Below are positions 32,545 through 41,272 of a stretch of DNA of 64,000 nucleotides, piece after piece. Position numbers and translations under genes: made by a program. The notes beneath the pieces were generated by a model, which had not been told where the DNA came from, ran no database searches, and saw only the letters and a list, made by a program, of their open reading frames with translations. Numbering within the stretch: position 1 is the first letter of the stretch; every line of letters starts with the position of its first letter. Location: assembly GCA_963693315.1 (NCBI GenBank), contig OY856188.1:159055577-159119576 (forward strand), written 5' to 3'. The DNA comes from Diogma glabrata. Taxonomy: Eukaryota; Arthropoda; Insecta; Diptera; Cylindrotomidae.

Positions 32545-32984
32545 TGTAAATCTGCGAGGTGAGTGATATGGTGTTCATTTAAATTCAACACCAATAATTA
32601 ATAATGGGTGAGAGTTGGTAGTAATGCACAGTGTGAATTATTATGGCACTTGCATTGCGCTTTAAATATAAATAATCATGTACAACCCTACCTCTACATA
32701 CAACACATACACAAATAAAATATGTAGATCAAAATATATATAATGTAATGTTAGCTTATATAATTAATCCAACTTTGTTAATCGTATGATCAACATCATA
32801 ATTTTGTAATCAAAAAATATAAACTAAATTTGTGATATATTAATAAATCAAAATTAAATAAGTTCTGTAGTTAGATTATTTCACTATTACTAATATCAGT
32901 GCATTTGTGAAGAAATTTGGAGTCAGGCATCATTGAGCCTTGAGGTCGCAGTACGTAGAACTACAATATAAAAGTACTTCTACA
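32545..32984 (+). repeat. 3' LTR of the CsRn1-type Gypsy
   Basis: It has TG...CA termini (TGTAAATCTGCG to TACTTCTACA), 440 bp. From 32568 on it is nearly identical to the 5' LTR. Three substitutions were noticed, all in the last 60 bases. Confidence 0.85.
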
Positions 32985-33245
32985 AGCTTCCGAAAAAACG
33001 TTATAGAAGTTATAGCTGTCATTAGGATTGTAGTTGTTTCGGTTGTAACTGTTTACAGATCTTAAAGAAGCACAGCTGTCATAGTCTAAAAATTGCTTCA
33101 ATATCTGAAACAAAATATGTCAAACTGACGCAAGCTATTGCTTCTATTATTTCAACTAAATTTAGATGTAGAAAATATAGTTTAATTCAGGGGATTACTT
33201 TTTATGGAAAAAGATATGTGACATGTAATTTCAATGGGTTTATAC

Positions 33246-33934
33246 GAAATTGAAGCTTATACAAAAATGAAATCGTTTCGTTTTTGTCAAAAAAGTATTG
33301 TGCATAAGGTGGTTTTTGTTTTTTAATCTATTATTTAGACTTATTTTGCACAATATAAAATATTCTTTATTTAGAGTCTTCAAATACAGAAAAAAATCAA
33401 TTAACATCATAATCAACCAGACTAGAGAATCAGAATCAAAAATCAACTAGAGTGGAATAGAGAAAATTTAAAGTTTTATAAATAATGGTATATGAATTTT
33501 CTTTACATTTCTTAGAGCAAAACTCGTCAGGAAGAACTGAAGGGATACGGAGTTTCATAATTTAGTCACTCTATTAAAATAATTTACAGCAAATGGATGG
33601 GTGCGATATATAGTTGTTTCTTTTGTTATTGTTTTATATTTATATAACATTTTTAAAAATTAGCTGCGTTTATCAGCACCGTAGTACGCATGTTGTTGTG
33701 ACACCTATTAAAAATCCAATTACAAAACTTTTTATTTTAAAAAAATATTGTTCAAATAAAGGTGTAAGTACGCTAAAAGTTAATGATTGAAAAAATATAA
33801 CCCCTTAATGGTGCTATACCTAAAATCTTTGAACTAATAAAGCAAATAGAGAATAGATTTTTCAATACTCTTTTACGTCTATCTAAAAGAAACAAAATAT
33901 TTTAAGAACGTAAACCTCAGATTATGATTTCATC
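33246..33934. other. Spacer of the foldback element
   Basis: This is AT-rich. The minus-strand frame at 33240-33446 begins within the arm and has no recognisable motif. No gene is called. Confidence 0.4.
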
Positions 33935-34117
33935 GTTAAAAACCCATTGAAGTTACATGTCACATACCTTTTTCCATAAAAAATAAGTCCCTGAATTATA
34001 TACTATATTTTCTACATCTAAATTAAAAAACAATTCTATGGAAGTCTTATGGAAGTCTTATAGAAGCTATTGTTATTATAACTACTATCAAAGATATTTA
34101 TTGTTTCTTAACATTTA

Positions 34118-34195
34118 AATTAGCCAATTGGATAACGTGCAGGACAAACAGTCGAAGGACCAGGGTTCGAAGCTTGATGCGACCGTAAACCAAAA
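34118..34195 (+). repeat. tRNA-like sequence inside foldback right arm
   Basis: 'TAGCCAATTGGATAACG' resembles an A box and 'CAGGGTTCGAAGC' a B box, about 40 bases apart as in a tRNA. The stems are poor. It is probably the head of a tRNA-derived SINE or a pseudogene. It interrupts the symmetry of the foldback arm. Confidence 0.35.
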
Positions 34196-34595
34196 CTTAA
34201 ATTTAAACAACATATAATAACATAACAATAACAATAATTACGTTAAAAAAGTGTAGATATATAAAAAACATTGTAATATTTTTGTCACATTTTTTAATAG
34301 TTTCTATAAGACTTCTGAAGATTGCTTAAAACAAGCTATGAGACGCACTTTACCGAAGCTATAACTTGTGAAACCATAAATTCTATTCAGCTTGCATAAC
34401 TGCTTACAAAGGACCTTACCGAAGTTATTTCCGAAGTCTTTTACAAATTATAGCTTCGTTAAAGGCGGGAAAAGTTCTCCAAAGGGCCTTTATCGAAACT
34501 GCTTAGAAATTTTAAAGAAACTATGAAGGTGGGGAAGTTAGTTTCGGTAAGACTGTTTAGTGTTTTAAAAGAAGTTAAAATGCTAGTTGGGTAGT

Positions 34596-35074
34596 TTATT
34601 ATAGCTAACAAACCCACCCTCTATCGAGTAGCGAGTAAATTGCTTACAATTTGCTGGGCTTGATTATTGGTTGATAATTACCCTGAGCGAGATTACTAGA
34701 GTCTAGTGAATTTGCTGGATAGCTAGGAGCTAGTAAACTCGCTCATTGTAATCGACCTTAAGAGATTAATATAATAATAACAAAATAATTCAGAAGTTGG
34801 GTTTTTTCATTTTAATTTAAACATTCAAAAGCAACCAAATTAGTTTTTGTAACATCATCTTGTTATTAAAGAAGTGGAAAGTTTTTGTATGTTTGCAAAA
34901 TTTTGATAATATAAATTAAACGAAAATAAAAACGTTTCTTTTTTATAACATTTCATTTCATGGTTGTTCATTTCTGTTTTATCAAGTATACAGACCACAT
35001 GTTGCTCATTTTTGGGAATTAAATTCATCTTGAATTTTTGTACATATTTCTAATAAAACATAATTTCTTTTATT
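34596..35074. other. Spacer without recognised gene
   Basis: From 34600 to 34750 are clustered CTAG/GAGTAG-type words ('CGAGTAGCGAGTAAATTGC', 'GAGCTAGTAAACTCGC') forming partial internal inverted repeats. The rest is AT-rich. Confidence 0.4.
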
Positions 35075-35400
35075 TGGATTAGCTTCAAAACTCAAAAACT
35101 AAAATATGGAGGAGCTGAAATCTCACAGCACTGATATATCACGACTTCGGTCTGGGTTAAGGATTTTGATATAGTTTTCGGCAAAAAACTTTTATGAGGA
35201 CCTAGTTTTTAGTTTTGGGCAGCGATGTATATCAAACATAACTTTTTGTTAAAGTACATGTATTTTTTATCTCTGTTAAGATTTGTATTACAAAACTAAC
35301 ACGAAACATCAATACGTTGTCGGAAAATTATAACAGATCATAAAGTAACATCATTTAGTGAAAAGATTATACAATCAGCAAACTACTCAAAAACCTCTCC
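35075..35400 (+). repeat. Diverged repeat, inverted partner of 26335-26695
   Basis: 'ATATGGAGGAGCTGAAATCT', 'ATAGTTTTCGGCA', 'CAGCGATGTATAT' and 'TAACAGATCATAA' appear in the reverse order and complement of the block at 26335-26695. Confidence 0.55.
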
Positions 35401-35404
35401 CTTT

Positions 35405-35765
35405 AGCGAAAATATTTCAAAATCACAAATTCATATTTCTTTCAAAATTCCAAAAATATTGTAAAAACTAAATAAAATCAAAAATTCAATCTTTTTTCAA
35501 ACGAAATTCTAAAAATATTTCAAAAACTACTACAAAATCAAAGATAAAAACTTTTCTCAAAAATTCTAAAAATATTGCAAAAATTATAACAAAATCAAAA
35601 ATTGTAACTTTTTCCAAAATTATAAAAATTATAATAAAATCAAAAATTTAAAATTTTTCAAAATTCTAAAAATATTCCAAAAATTCTTACAAAATCAAAA
35701 ATTGAAACTTTTTCAGAATTCCAAAAATATTTAAAAAACTATAACAAATTCAAAAATTTCCATGT
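35405..35765 (+). repeat. AT-rich tandem repeat, ~56-bp unit, about six copies
   Basis: Each unit contains 'TTCTAAAAATATT' followed by 'AAAATCAAAAATT' and a T run. The units diverge but keep order. Non-coding. Confidence 0.75.
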
Positions 35766-35799
35766 TCAATTTACGTAAACAAACAGCTAAATTTTTTTT

Positions 35800-36125
35800 C
35801 CAAGAAAATTATCTAAAAAAATAAATGAAATCATTTTTTTGACACACTTGACAATATTTTTTTGACAAACTTATAATGCAATAAAATTCTCAATAATAAT
35901 AATTTCATGTTCATTATACATTTCATTTCATACAAATAACATAATTTTATTTTTTTCTAAAAAAATAAATAAAAATCATTCTTTTGACACACTTGACATT
36001 ATTTTTTTGACTAACTTATAATTCTCAAGACTAATAATAAAATTTCATGTCGTACAAATAATTAATTTTATTTTTCCAATTAATTGGGTAAAAAAATAAA
36101 TAAAAATCTTTCTTTTGACCACAGT
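35800..36125 (+). repeat. Tandem repeat, ~150-bp unit, 2-2.5 copies
   Basis: 'AAAAAAATAAAT(A/G)AAAATC' then 'CTTTTGACACACTTGACA' and 'TTTTTTTGAC(A/T)AACTTATAAT' recur near 35810, 35960 and, incompletely, 36090. Confidence 0.65.
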
Positions 36126-36404
36126 GTGTAAATTCTCGATCATTTGAAAAGATAAGATAAGGATCGGATAAAAATAAATTCTTTTTATCTTTTCATGAGA
36201 GAAAAAACTATACACTCAAATAAGTTTTCATCTTTTAATTTCATTTTTGAAAACATGTTTCTCATTCTCTCCTTGATTGATTTTTTCAGATGAAAAAAAG
36301 AAAAGATAAGTTTTTAACTGAAATATTTTTATTGAGAAAATCTCATTTGAGTTAGTTAATTGAACAAAAGCCGATTTTTTGAAATATCTTTTTGTTTATT
36401 TAAA

Positions 36405-36659
36405 ATGAATAGTAAGAGAAAACGGGCATCAGAAATTAAAAACATTTTAGAATTTTTTGAGGTAAACGATGGAGCAAGTAAAGAAGAAAACTGTGTGCGT
36501 TGCAAAATTGAAAATTGCAATCAAAAATTTAAGGGTATTATTCCGGGAAATCTTAAACGGCACATCAGTTCATTTCATAAGGAAATATGTCAGCAATTAA
36601 ATTTACGGGTTAAATCAGTAGCATGGTCGATTAATCGATTGGGACAAAATATCGATTAA
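36405..36659 (+). pseudogene. BED/C2H2-type zinc-finger fragment, probable hAT-like transposase N-terminus
   Basis: The frame from the ATG at 36405 (MNSKRKRASEIKNILEFFE) gives 84 aa. A zinc-finger-like pattern covers residues about 30-62: CVRCKIENC, then GIIPGNLKRHISSFH and KEIC. N-terminal BED-like fingers with '..NLKRH...H' occur in hAT transposases and host proteins derived from them. No transposase catalytic domain follows; the frame runs into repeats of GATTAATCGATT and stops. It is therefore a truncated relic or a small zinc-finger exon. Family assignment rests on the finger alone. Confidence 0.45.
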
Positions 36660-36941
36660 CGATTAATATGAAAAATTTAACACCGATTAATTGATTAATC
36701 GATTAAATAAAATTAACAAAAGTTAAATATTTTTTCAAACAAATACGCATCATAAATTATATCTAAAATAATATGTATATCATATTTATCATATTTAAAA
36801 GTTTACATTAATAAATAAACTAATTCTACTTATTTAATTGCAAAATGTTGAGTTTTTAAATCTAGAGGCAATTATTTCTAGCAATTATTTCCAGCAATCT
36901 ATATATCAATACGTAAGCACTATTTTTGTGGTACAATTTAA

Positions 36942-37214
36942 AAATGAAATCAATAATTTAAATTAATAAATTATTGTTAAATTGAATCACCAAACAATCT
37001 TTTTAGTAAGTATATTTATTTATGACGCGTTTCGAATATTAAATATTCATCATCGGTACAAAAAATATGACATATGAAATATGAGTCATATTTTTTGTAC
37101 CGATGATGAATATTTAATATTCGAAACGCGTCATAAATAAATATACTTACTAAAAAGATTGTTTGGTGATTCAATTTAACAATAATTTATTAATTTAAAT
37201 TATTGATTTCATTT
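36942..37214. repeat. Near-perfect 270-bp palindrome with hammerhead-like motif in each arm
   Basis: The arms are about 125-130 bases each, centred near 37078 ('GACATATGAAATATGAGTC'). Each contains, in opposite orientation, CGATGATGAATATTTAATAT followed by TCGAAACGCGTC. The motif (near CUGAUGA, a self-complementary stem, GAAA, then CGCGUC) resembles hammerhead-like ends of Penelope-like elements. It lies inside a copy of the dispersed family seen at 37795. Confidence 0.8.
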
Positions 37215-37304
37215 AATATACAACAACTTGGAGATCAAACAAAATACCTTTTTATTTATTTAATTTTTTACAATAAATAAAAATTTATTTGAAACATGTC
37301 AATT

Positions 37305-37438
37305 TAAAAATATTTGCAAAAAAAGTTTAGCAATATGTATATCGTTGGAAAGGTCTTGAGTAGTAGATGTGCCGAAAAATATTTTTTTTTGAATTTTGAC
37401 GATTTTTTGAGAAAAAAAGGGGAAAAATGTCATAGGAG
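37305..37438 (+). repeat. Dispersed family copy 2 (interrupted)
   Basis: 'GCAATATGTATATCGTTGGA' and 'AGTAGTAGATGTGCCGA' match the 20215 family. It is split by the palindromes before and after it; its left end ('TACGTAAGCACTATTTTTGT') is at about 36910-36940. Confidence 0.6.
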
Positions 37439-37439
37439 T

Positions 37440-37641
37440 TTTTTTTCCCAGACTTGGGTATCAGATTTTTAAGATCACTTTTCTTTTTCGGGGTGAGTTA
37501 AGTAAAAAACATTTTTTGTTTCCTCAATTAACTATATGGCGAAATATAGTTAATTGAGGAAACAAAAAATGTTTTTTACTTAACTCACCCCGAAAAAGAA
37601 AAGAGACCTTAAAAATCTGATACCCAAGTCTGGGAAAAAAA
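37440..37641. mobile_element. Near-perfect 200-bp hairpin (MITE-like)
   Basis: The arms of about 95 bases run from TTTTTTCCCAGACTTGGGTA to the matching end ...CAAGTCTGGGAAAAAAA, with centre near 37540 ('CTATATGGCGAAATATAG'). One arm carries a few mismatches ('AAGATCACTTTTC' against 'AAAAGAGACCTT'). Non-coding. It is inserted within the dispersed family. Confidence 0.8.
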
Positions 37642-37794
37642 CAATAAATTAGAATATTAAACATAGGTCGATAAGACTTAAAGTCTTGAAAAACAAAAAT
37701 AAAAATGTCATAGGAGTATTTTTTGTTCGGTTATTTAGTTTTTTTTTCAAGTTATTTGTTTCACAGTTCAAAATCAATCTATATCTATTTATAA

Positions 37795-38025
37795 ATACAT
37801 AAGAAATATTTTTGTGGTACAATTTTAAAATATTTGCCCCATCAAAAGTGTGGCAATATGTATAATGTTGGAAAGGTCTTGAGTAGTAGATAAGTAGGCA
37901 ATTCAAAATCAATTATATCAATTAATCAAACTCTGAAATAATGTGTTGTAGCTATTTTTTTGGGAGTTCTTTTTACAATTTCTATTTACAATGGCCGAAT
38001 TTCAGCCACTGGCCGATTCCTATAT
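37795..38025 (+). repeat. Dispersed family copy 3
   Basis: 'TTTTTGTGGTACAATTTTAA', 'GTGTGGCAATATGTATAATG', 'AATCAAACTCTGAAATAATG' and 'TTTACAATTTCTATTTACAA' are present in family order. Confidence 0.65.
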
Positions 38026-38274
38026 TAAAAATAATGTCTACTTATATTTAAAAAAAAGTTATATTGAAACAACGCAATCTATTAAATGAAAACGGTGGTT
38101 AGATCGTCAGCTAAGACAATATACTTATTGAATTTTTATGGAACATATAAAACTATATATAAAAGTGTAAATCCCCAACCAAGCTATTTTCTTTATTCTT
38201 TTTTATTTGTTCTAACACAAACAAAAACAAAACCTAGATTAAATTAGATTAGAAAGGGTTGGACAGGTTGCACG

Positions 38275-38995
38275 TAGGGTATCCAAATTACTCGACTTTG
38301 CAAGTACTCGAGTTGTCGAGTATTAATTTTCGAACTACCTGGGTTACCCGGAAACCCGGGTATTTGAAAAAGAAATAAAATATATCTAGAAAAGTTAAGG
38401 TATAGTGGGGGTGCAGCCGTGTAGGGTTATATATTTAAGTTTCTTTTGTGAATAAGCTATTACGAAACCAATTCAAATAAATTGAAGACTGTTCAGTCCA
38501 CAAATTAGTTTTGGAAAATTTGTTTTATAAATAACTGGATTTCAGCCAGTATGCAAGCATCTTCTGCATGATCATTCCGTTCAATATCCTAAACAACAGA
38601 TTATGTATTTTCTTACAATATCAGACAAACAGGTACAACATTTGGGTTGAACAGAATAAAATTTGCTTATTTCCCAAATGCTGTTCACTCCAGCTGAATT
38701 TACTTTTGACTGATAATTTTTTTAATAAAATGTGTTGTGTAATAGGACTTACAATATTAGCCACAACAACACATTGACTCCTCTTAAGACCTAGGTCCAT
38801 TAAGTCTTAAAAAGTCCTAGGTTCTACTTCCCAATCAATATTAATTCAAATTTAGGAATCTTTTGATTGCTTGTTGATAAATCAAAATTTTACGGTCGAT
38901 CAAATTACCCGGGTAGTTAATCGAGACACCCGGGTAGTCGAGTATGTGGAAAAACCCAAAAATACCCGGGTACACGGGTACTCGATAATAGACAT
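38275..38995. repeat. Two inverted ACCCGGGTA/CTCGA-rich blocks
   Basis: The GC-rich words 'GTACTCGAGTTGTCGAGTAT' and 'GGAAACCCGGGTATTTG' near 38300-38370 have an inverted counterpart near 38905-38990 ('CACCCGGGTAGTCGAGTATG', 'AATACCCGGGTACACGGGTA'). They stand out sharply from the AT-rich context. Between them lies a truncated copy of the poly(A) element. Confidence 0.5.
38717..38830 (-). repeat. Truncated poly(A) element, copy 3 (minus)
   Basis: 'AATAAAATGTGTTGTGTAAT' after a T run and 'CACAACAACACATTGACTC' match the 3' end of the elements at 25643 and 41270. Only about 100 bases are kept. Confidence 0.65.
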
Positions 38996-39515
38996 TGTAT
39001 ACTCTAGTTGCACGAGGCAGAACTTGTCCTGGCACGCAGACTCTTTCCATTATAGCGCCGAACAAAACCCAACAGTTTGTATAAATATGTTTACAAAGCT
39101 TGGTGATGGCGTTTATGATATTTATATTATCACAAATCTGATCTAACTAAATATAGTGTACTGTCGATTACTGTTTTTAACTTTTCTCACAACTATAAGT
39201 AAAAATTAAAAACAATTACAAGCATTAGATCCTATGAACAAGCGTTCATTTTATTATTTTTCCAAATATTTCTGGGATTGCATGTCCCCCTCTTCAGTGT
39301 CCTTATTGTGGGCTACTTATCTCATTTTTTATAATACAATTGGTTCTAGTATGTTATAACTATGTATAGTTGACATAAATTGAATCAGAGTAAACAGATT
39401 AAAAACTTTTTTAAAAAACTAAAAATCACAAAACTATACTATGCGAATAAATTAACATAAAAACTTTTTAAAAAAATTGATCTAAATAAATATCTAAAAG
39501 ACAACGATTTACACT
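38996..39515. other. Spacer; no 5' LTR of the following Gypsy visible
   Basis: No sequence matching the candidate 3' LTR at 43770 was found, so the Gypsy that follows is 5'-truncated. No gene. Confidence 0.4.
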
Positions 39516-40625
39516 ATGACAATTGACATGGCGGTTTTTTTTTCTTTTTCTACCGCGATAGGAGCTCTTGGTAATATTGAAGACGATGCCATAATACGCT
39601 ATGTAATAGACGGTATTAATGATGACGAACCTAACAAAATAATATTATATGGAGCAAATAATCTAGATGAATTTAAATCAAAGTTAAACATTTATGAAGA
39701 ATTTATTTCATAATTACCCAAAAAATTGCTAATATTGAAAATCGCGAGAGAAGACCAGCATTACGATGTTTCAATTGTGGAAAAATCGGTCACGAATCCA
39801 AGCGATGTAGAATGCGTGCAGAAGGACCGCGGTGTTTCAAATGTTTTGAATACGGACATGTTGCTACAAAATGTACAAAAACACCTTTGGATACTACAAA
39901 GCCGAGTGATACCAAATTTGCTTCGACATCTGCCGAACCACAAATTAAATATAATCATAAAATTATTACAATAAACAACAATAAAATAGAAGCTTTAATA
40001 GATACAGGGTGCGATCTATCATTAATTCAAGATATTGAATATAATAAGATTGGGTCGCCAGTGTTAGAATACATTTACCTTAAATTAAAAGGAATAGGCA
40101 ATAATGAAGTAACAACCATAGGACGATTTAAAGCTAAACTGGAGATGGATGAAGACTTTTACGACATATTTATCTATGTTGTAGATTCACAATCCCTTCA
40201 TATTAAGTGTGTTATAGGTAATGACGTATTAAGAGGAACAATAATTTACGTTGGATCAAATGGTATTGGCATTAAAAAAACAATAGATGAAAACATTTTT
40301 TTTAACTGTTTAAATGTTTTAGAAAATGATGATAATATAGATGTTGGGAATAAAATGTTTGAGAAGGATGTCCAAGAAATTGTAAAAAATTATCAGCCTG
40401 GAAATCCAAAACAATCGCCAATAGAAATGAAAATAATTCTGAAAGATGAAACACCGATATGGCAGCCACCACGACGACTTTTCCAAAGTGAAAAGAAAAT
40501 GTGGATGATTAGGTAACAGAATGGTTGAAGACGGGTATTGTTAAGCCAAGCCATTCAGAATTTGCGAGTCCAATAGTTTTGGTAAATAAAAAAGATGGAG
40601 GGATCAGTATTTATTGTTATAAATT
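39516..40625 (+). pseudogene. Decayed Gypsy: gag C-terminus, protease, start of RT
   Basis: The gag C-terminal piece (YVIDGINDDEPNKIILYGA) is open to 39713. A frame change near 39715 leads to two zinc knuckles (CFNCGKIGHESKRC and CFKCFEYGHVATKC), then aspartic protease (EALIDTGCDLSLI) and the linker to RT, ending at a stop at 40516. A second frame change near 40505-40513 leads to EWLKTGIVKPSHSEFASPIV and VNKKDGG, where the RT is cut by a poly(A) element. The CCHC knuckles distinguish it from the CsRn1-type Gypsy at 27277. It is a dead copy with the N-terminal gag missing. Confidence 0.85.
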
Positions 40626-41272
40626 TTTTTTTTATTTTTGATCTATGGGTGTGACAACCCCGCGCACTCCAGTCCCTGCTATTGGCATACGAGTTAACGT
40701 TAGATATCACATACCACTGGCAATAGCGGTGATATATCACTAGCCAAGGTGATATCTTAGGGGTGGTGGCGGATGAACTGTATTCAGTCAACGGTAGCAC
40801 CCTCAATCTTAGCTGTGAAATAATCCTTGATGACAGGACGCTATTGTTTCCTTGAAGCAACGAGCCTTCATATAACTATGTGTGGGCTTGGATCTTCAAG
40901 AAAGACGGTGCGTCACAGGATCTAGGAATATACAACCGGCTGGATTATTGGCAACTACATTTTTGTTTTGTTTCAGAAAATTTTTGTAAAAATTTGCTAT
41001 TTACTTTTTAATTTACTTTTATTTTCTCTATTCTATGATAAAATATTGGCCTATGTCATATTTTGTCAGTGATAGGATTTTTTGTTTAGTTATCCATTCT
41101 TTAACAAAAAATATAAAAAAACAAAAAAAGAAAGATTTACGTCGATCAACACCTTTGAACGTATGTTGTTGTGGGACCTTGGTCTTAAAAGGTTTTTATG
41201 TATTATTGTGACACATATTGTAATTCCTACTACACAACACATTTTATTAAAAAAAAAAAAAAAAAAAAAGGC
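40625..41272 (+). mobile_element. Poly(A)-tailed SINE-like element inserted in Gypsy RT
   Basis: About 650 bases from 'TTTTTGATCTATGGGTGTGA' to a run of about 20 A at 41251-41270. It splits the RT coding sequence between the KKDGG motif (40600) and CIDYRKLNK (41275). The copy at 25643-26275 is its reverse complement. 'GGTGATATATCACTAGCC' palindromes and a 3' hairpin near 41220 are shared. The flanking bases ('TTATTGTTATAAATT' before, 'TATAGACTATCGTAAATT' after) are too diverged to prove a target duplication. Confidence 0.75.

Larger units (their letters stand above)
27277..32984 (+). mobile_element. Complete CsRn1-type Gypsy LTR retrotransposon
   Basis: About 5.7 kb with two near-identical LTRs, a primer-binding-site-like sequence, uninterrupted gag and pol in a -1 frame relation, and a purine tract. 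AGCTT occurs at 27272-27276 and again at 32985-32989 as a candidate 5-bp target duplication. By eye only three substitutions distinguish the shared 417 bp of the LTRs, and both reading frames are free of stops, so insertion is recent and the element could be coding-competent. The CHCC-type gag motif and TTGGTGACGCCG primer site resemble the CsRn1 clade. It is inserted in the left arm of the foldback element. Confidence 0.9.
27044..34595. mobile_element. Foldback/long-TIR element interrupted by a Gypsy insertion
   Basis: It starts ACTACCCAACTAGCA and ends TGCTAGTTGGGTAGT, a perfect 15-base inverted repeat. Complementarity resumes internally: about 33150-33245 ('GACATGTAATTTCAATGGGT') is matched in reverse complement at about 33935-34030. 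The arms are rich in AAGCTT/GAAGTT motifs. The Gypsy element 27277-32984 lies inside the left arm, so without it the element is about 1.8 kb. The spacer 33246-33934 has no recognisable protein. No target duplication was found. Confidence 0.65.

Noticed and set aside
32545..34595. An env-like gene after pol of the CsRn1-type Gypsy
   Set aside because: Only about 40 bases separate the pol stop from the LTR, and no signal peptide or membrane frame follows inside the element.
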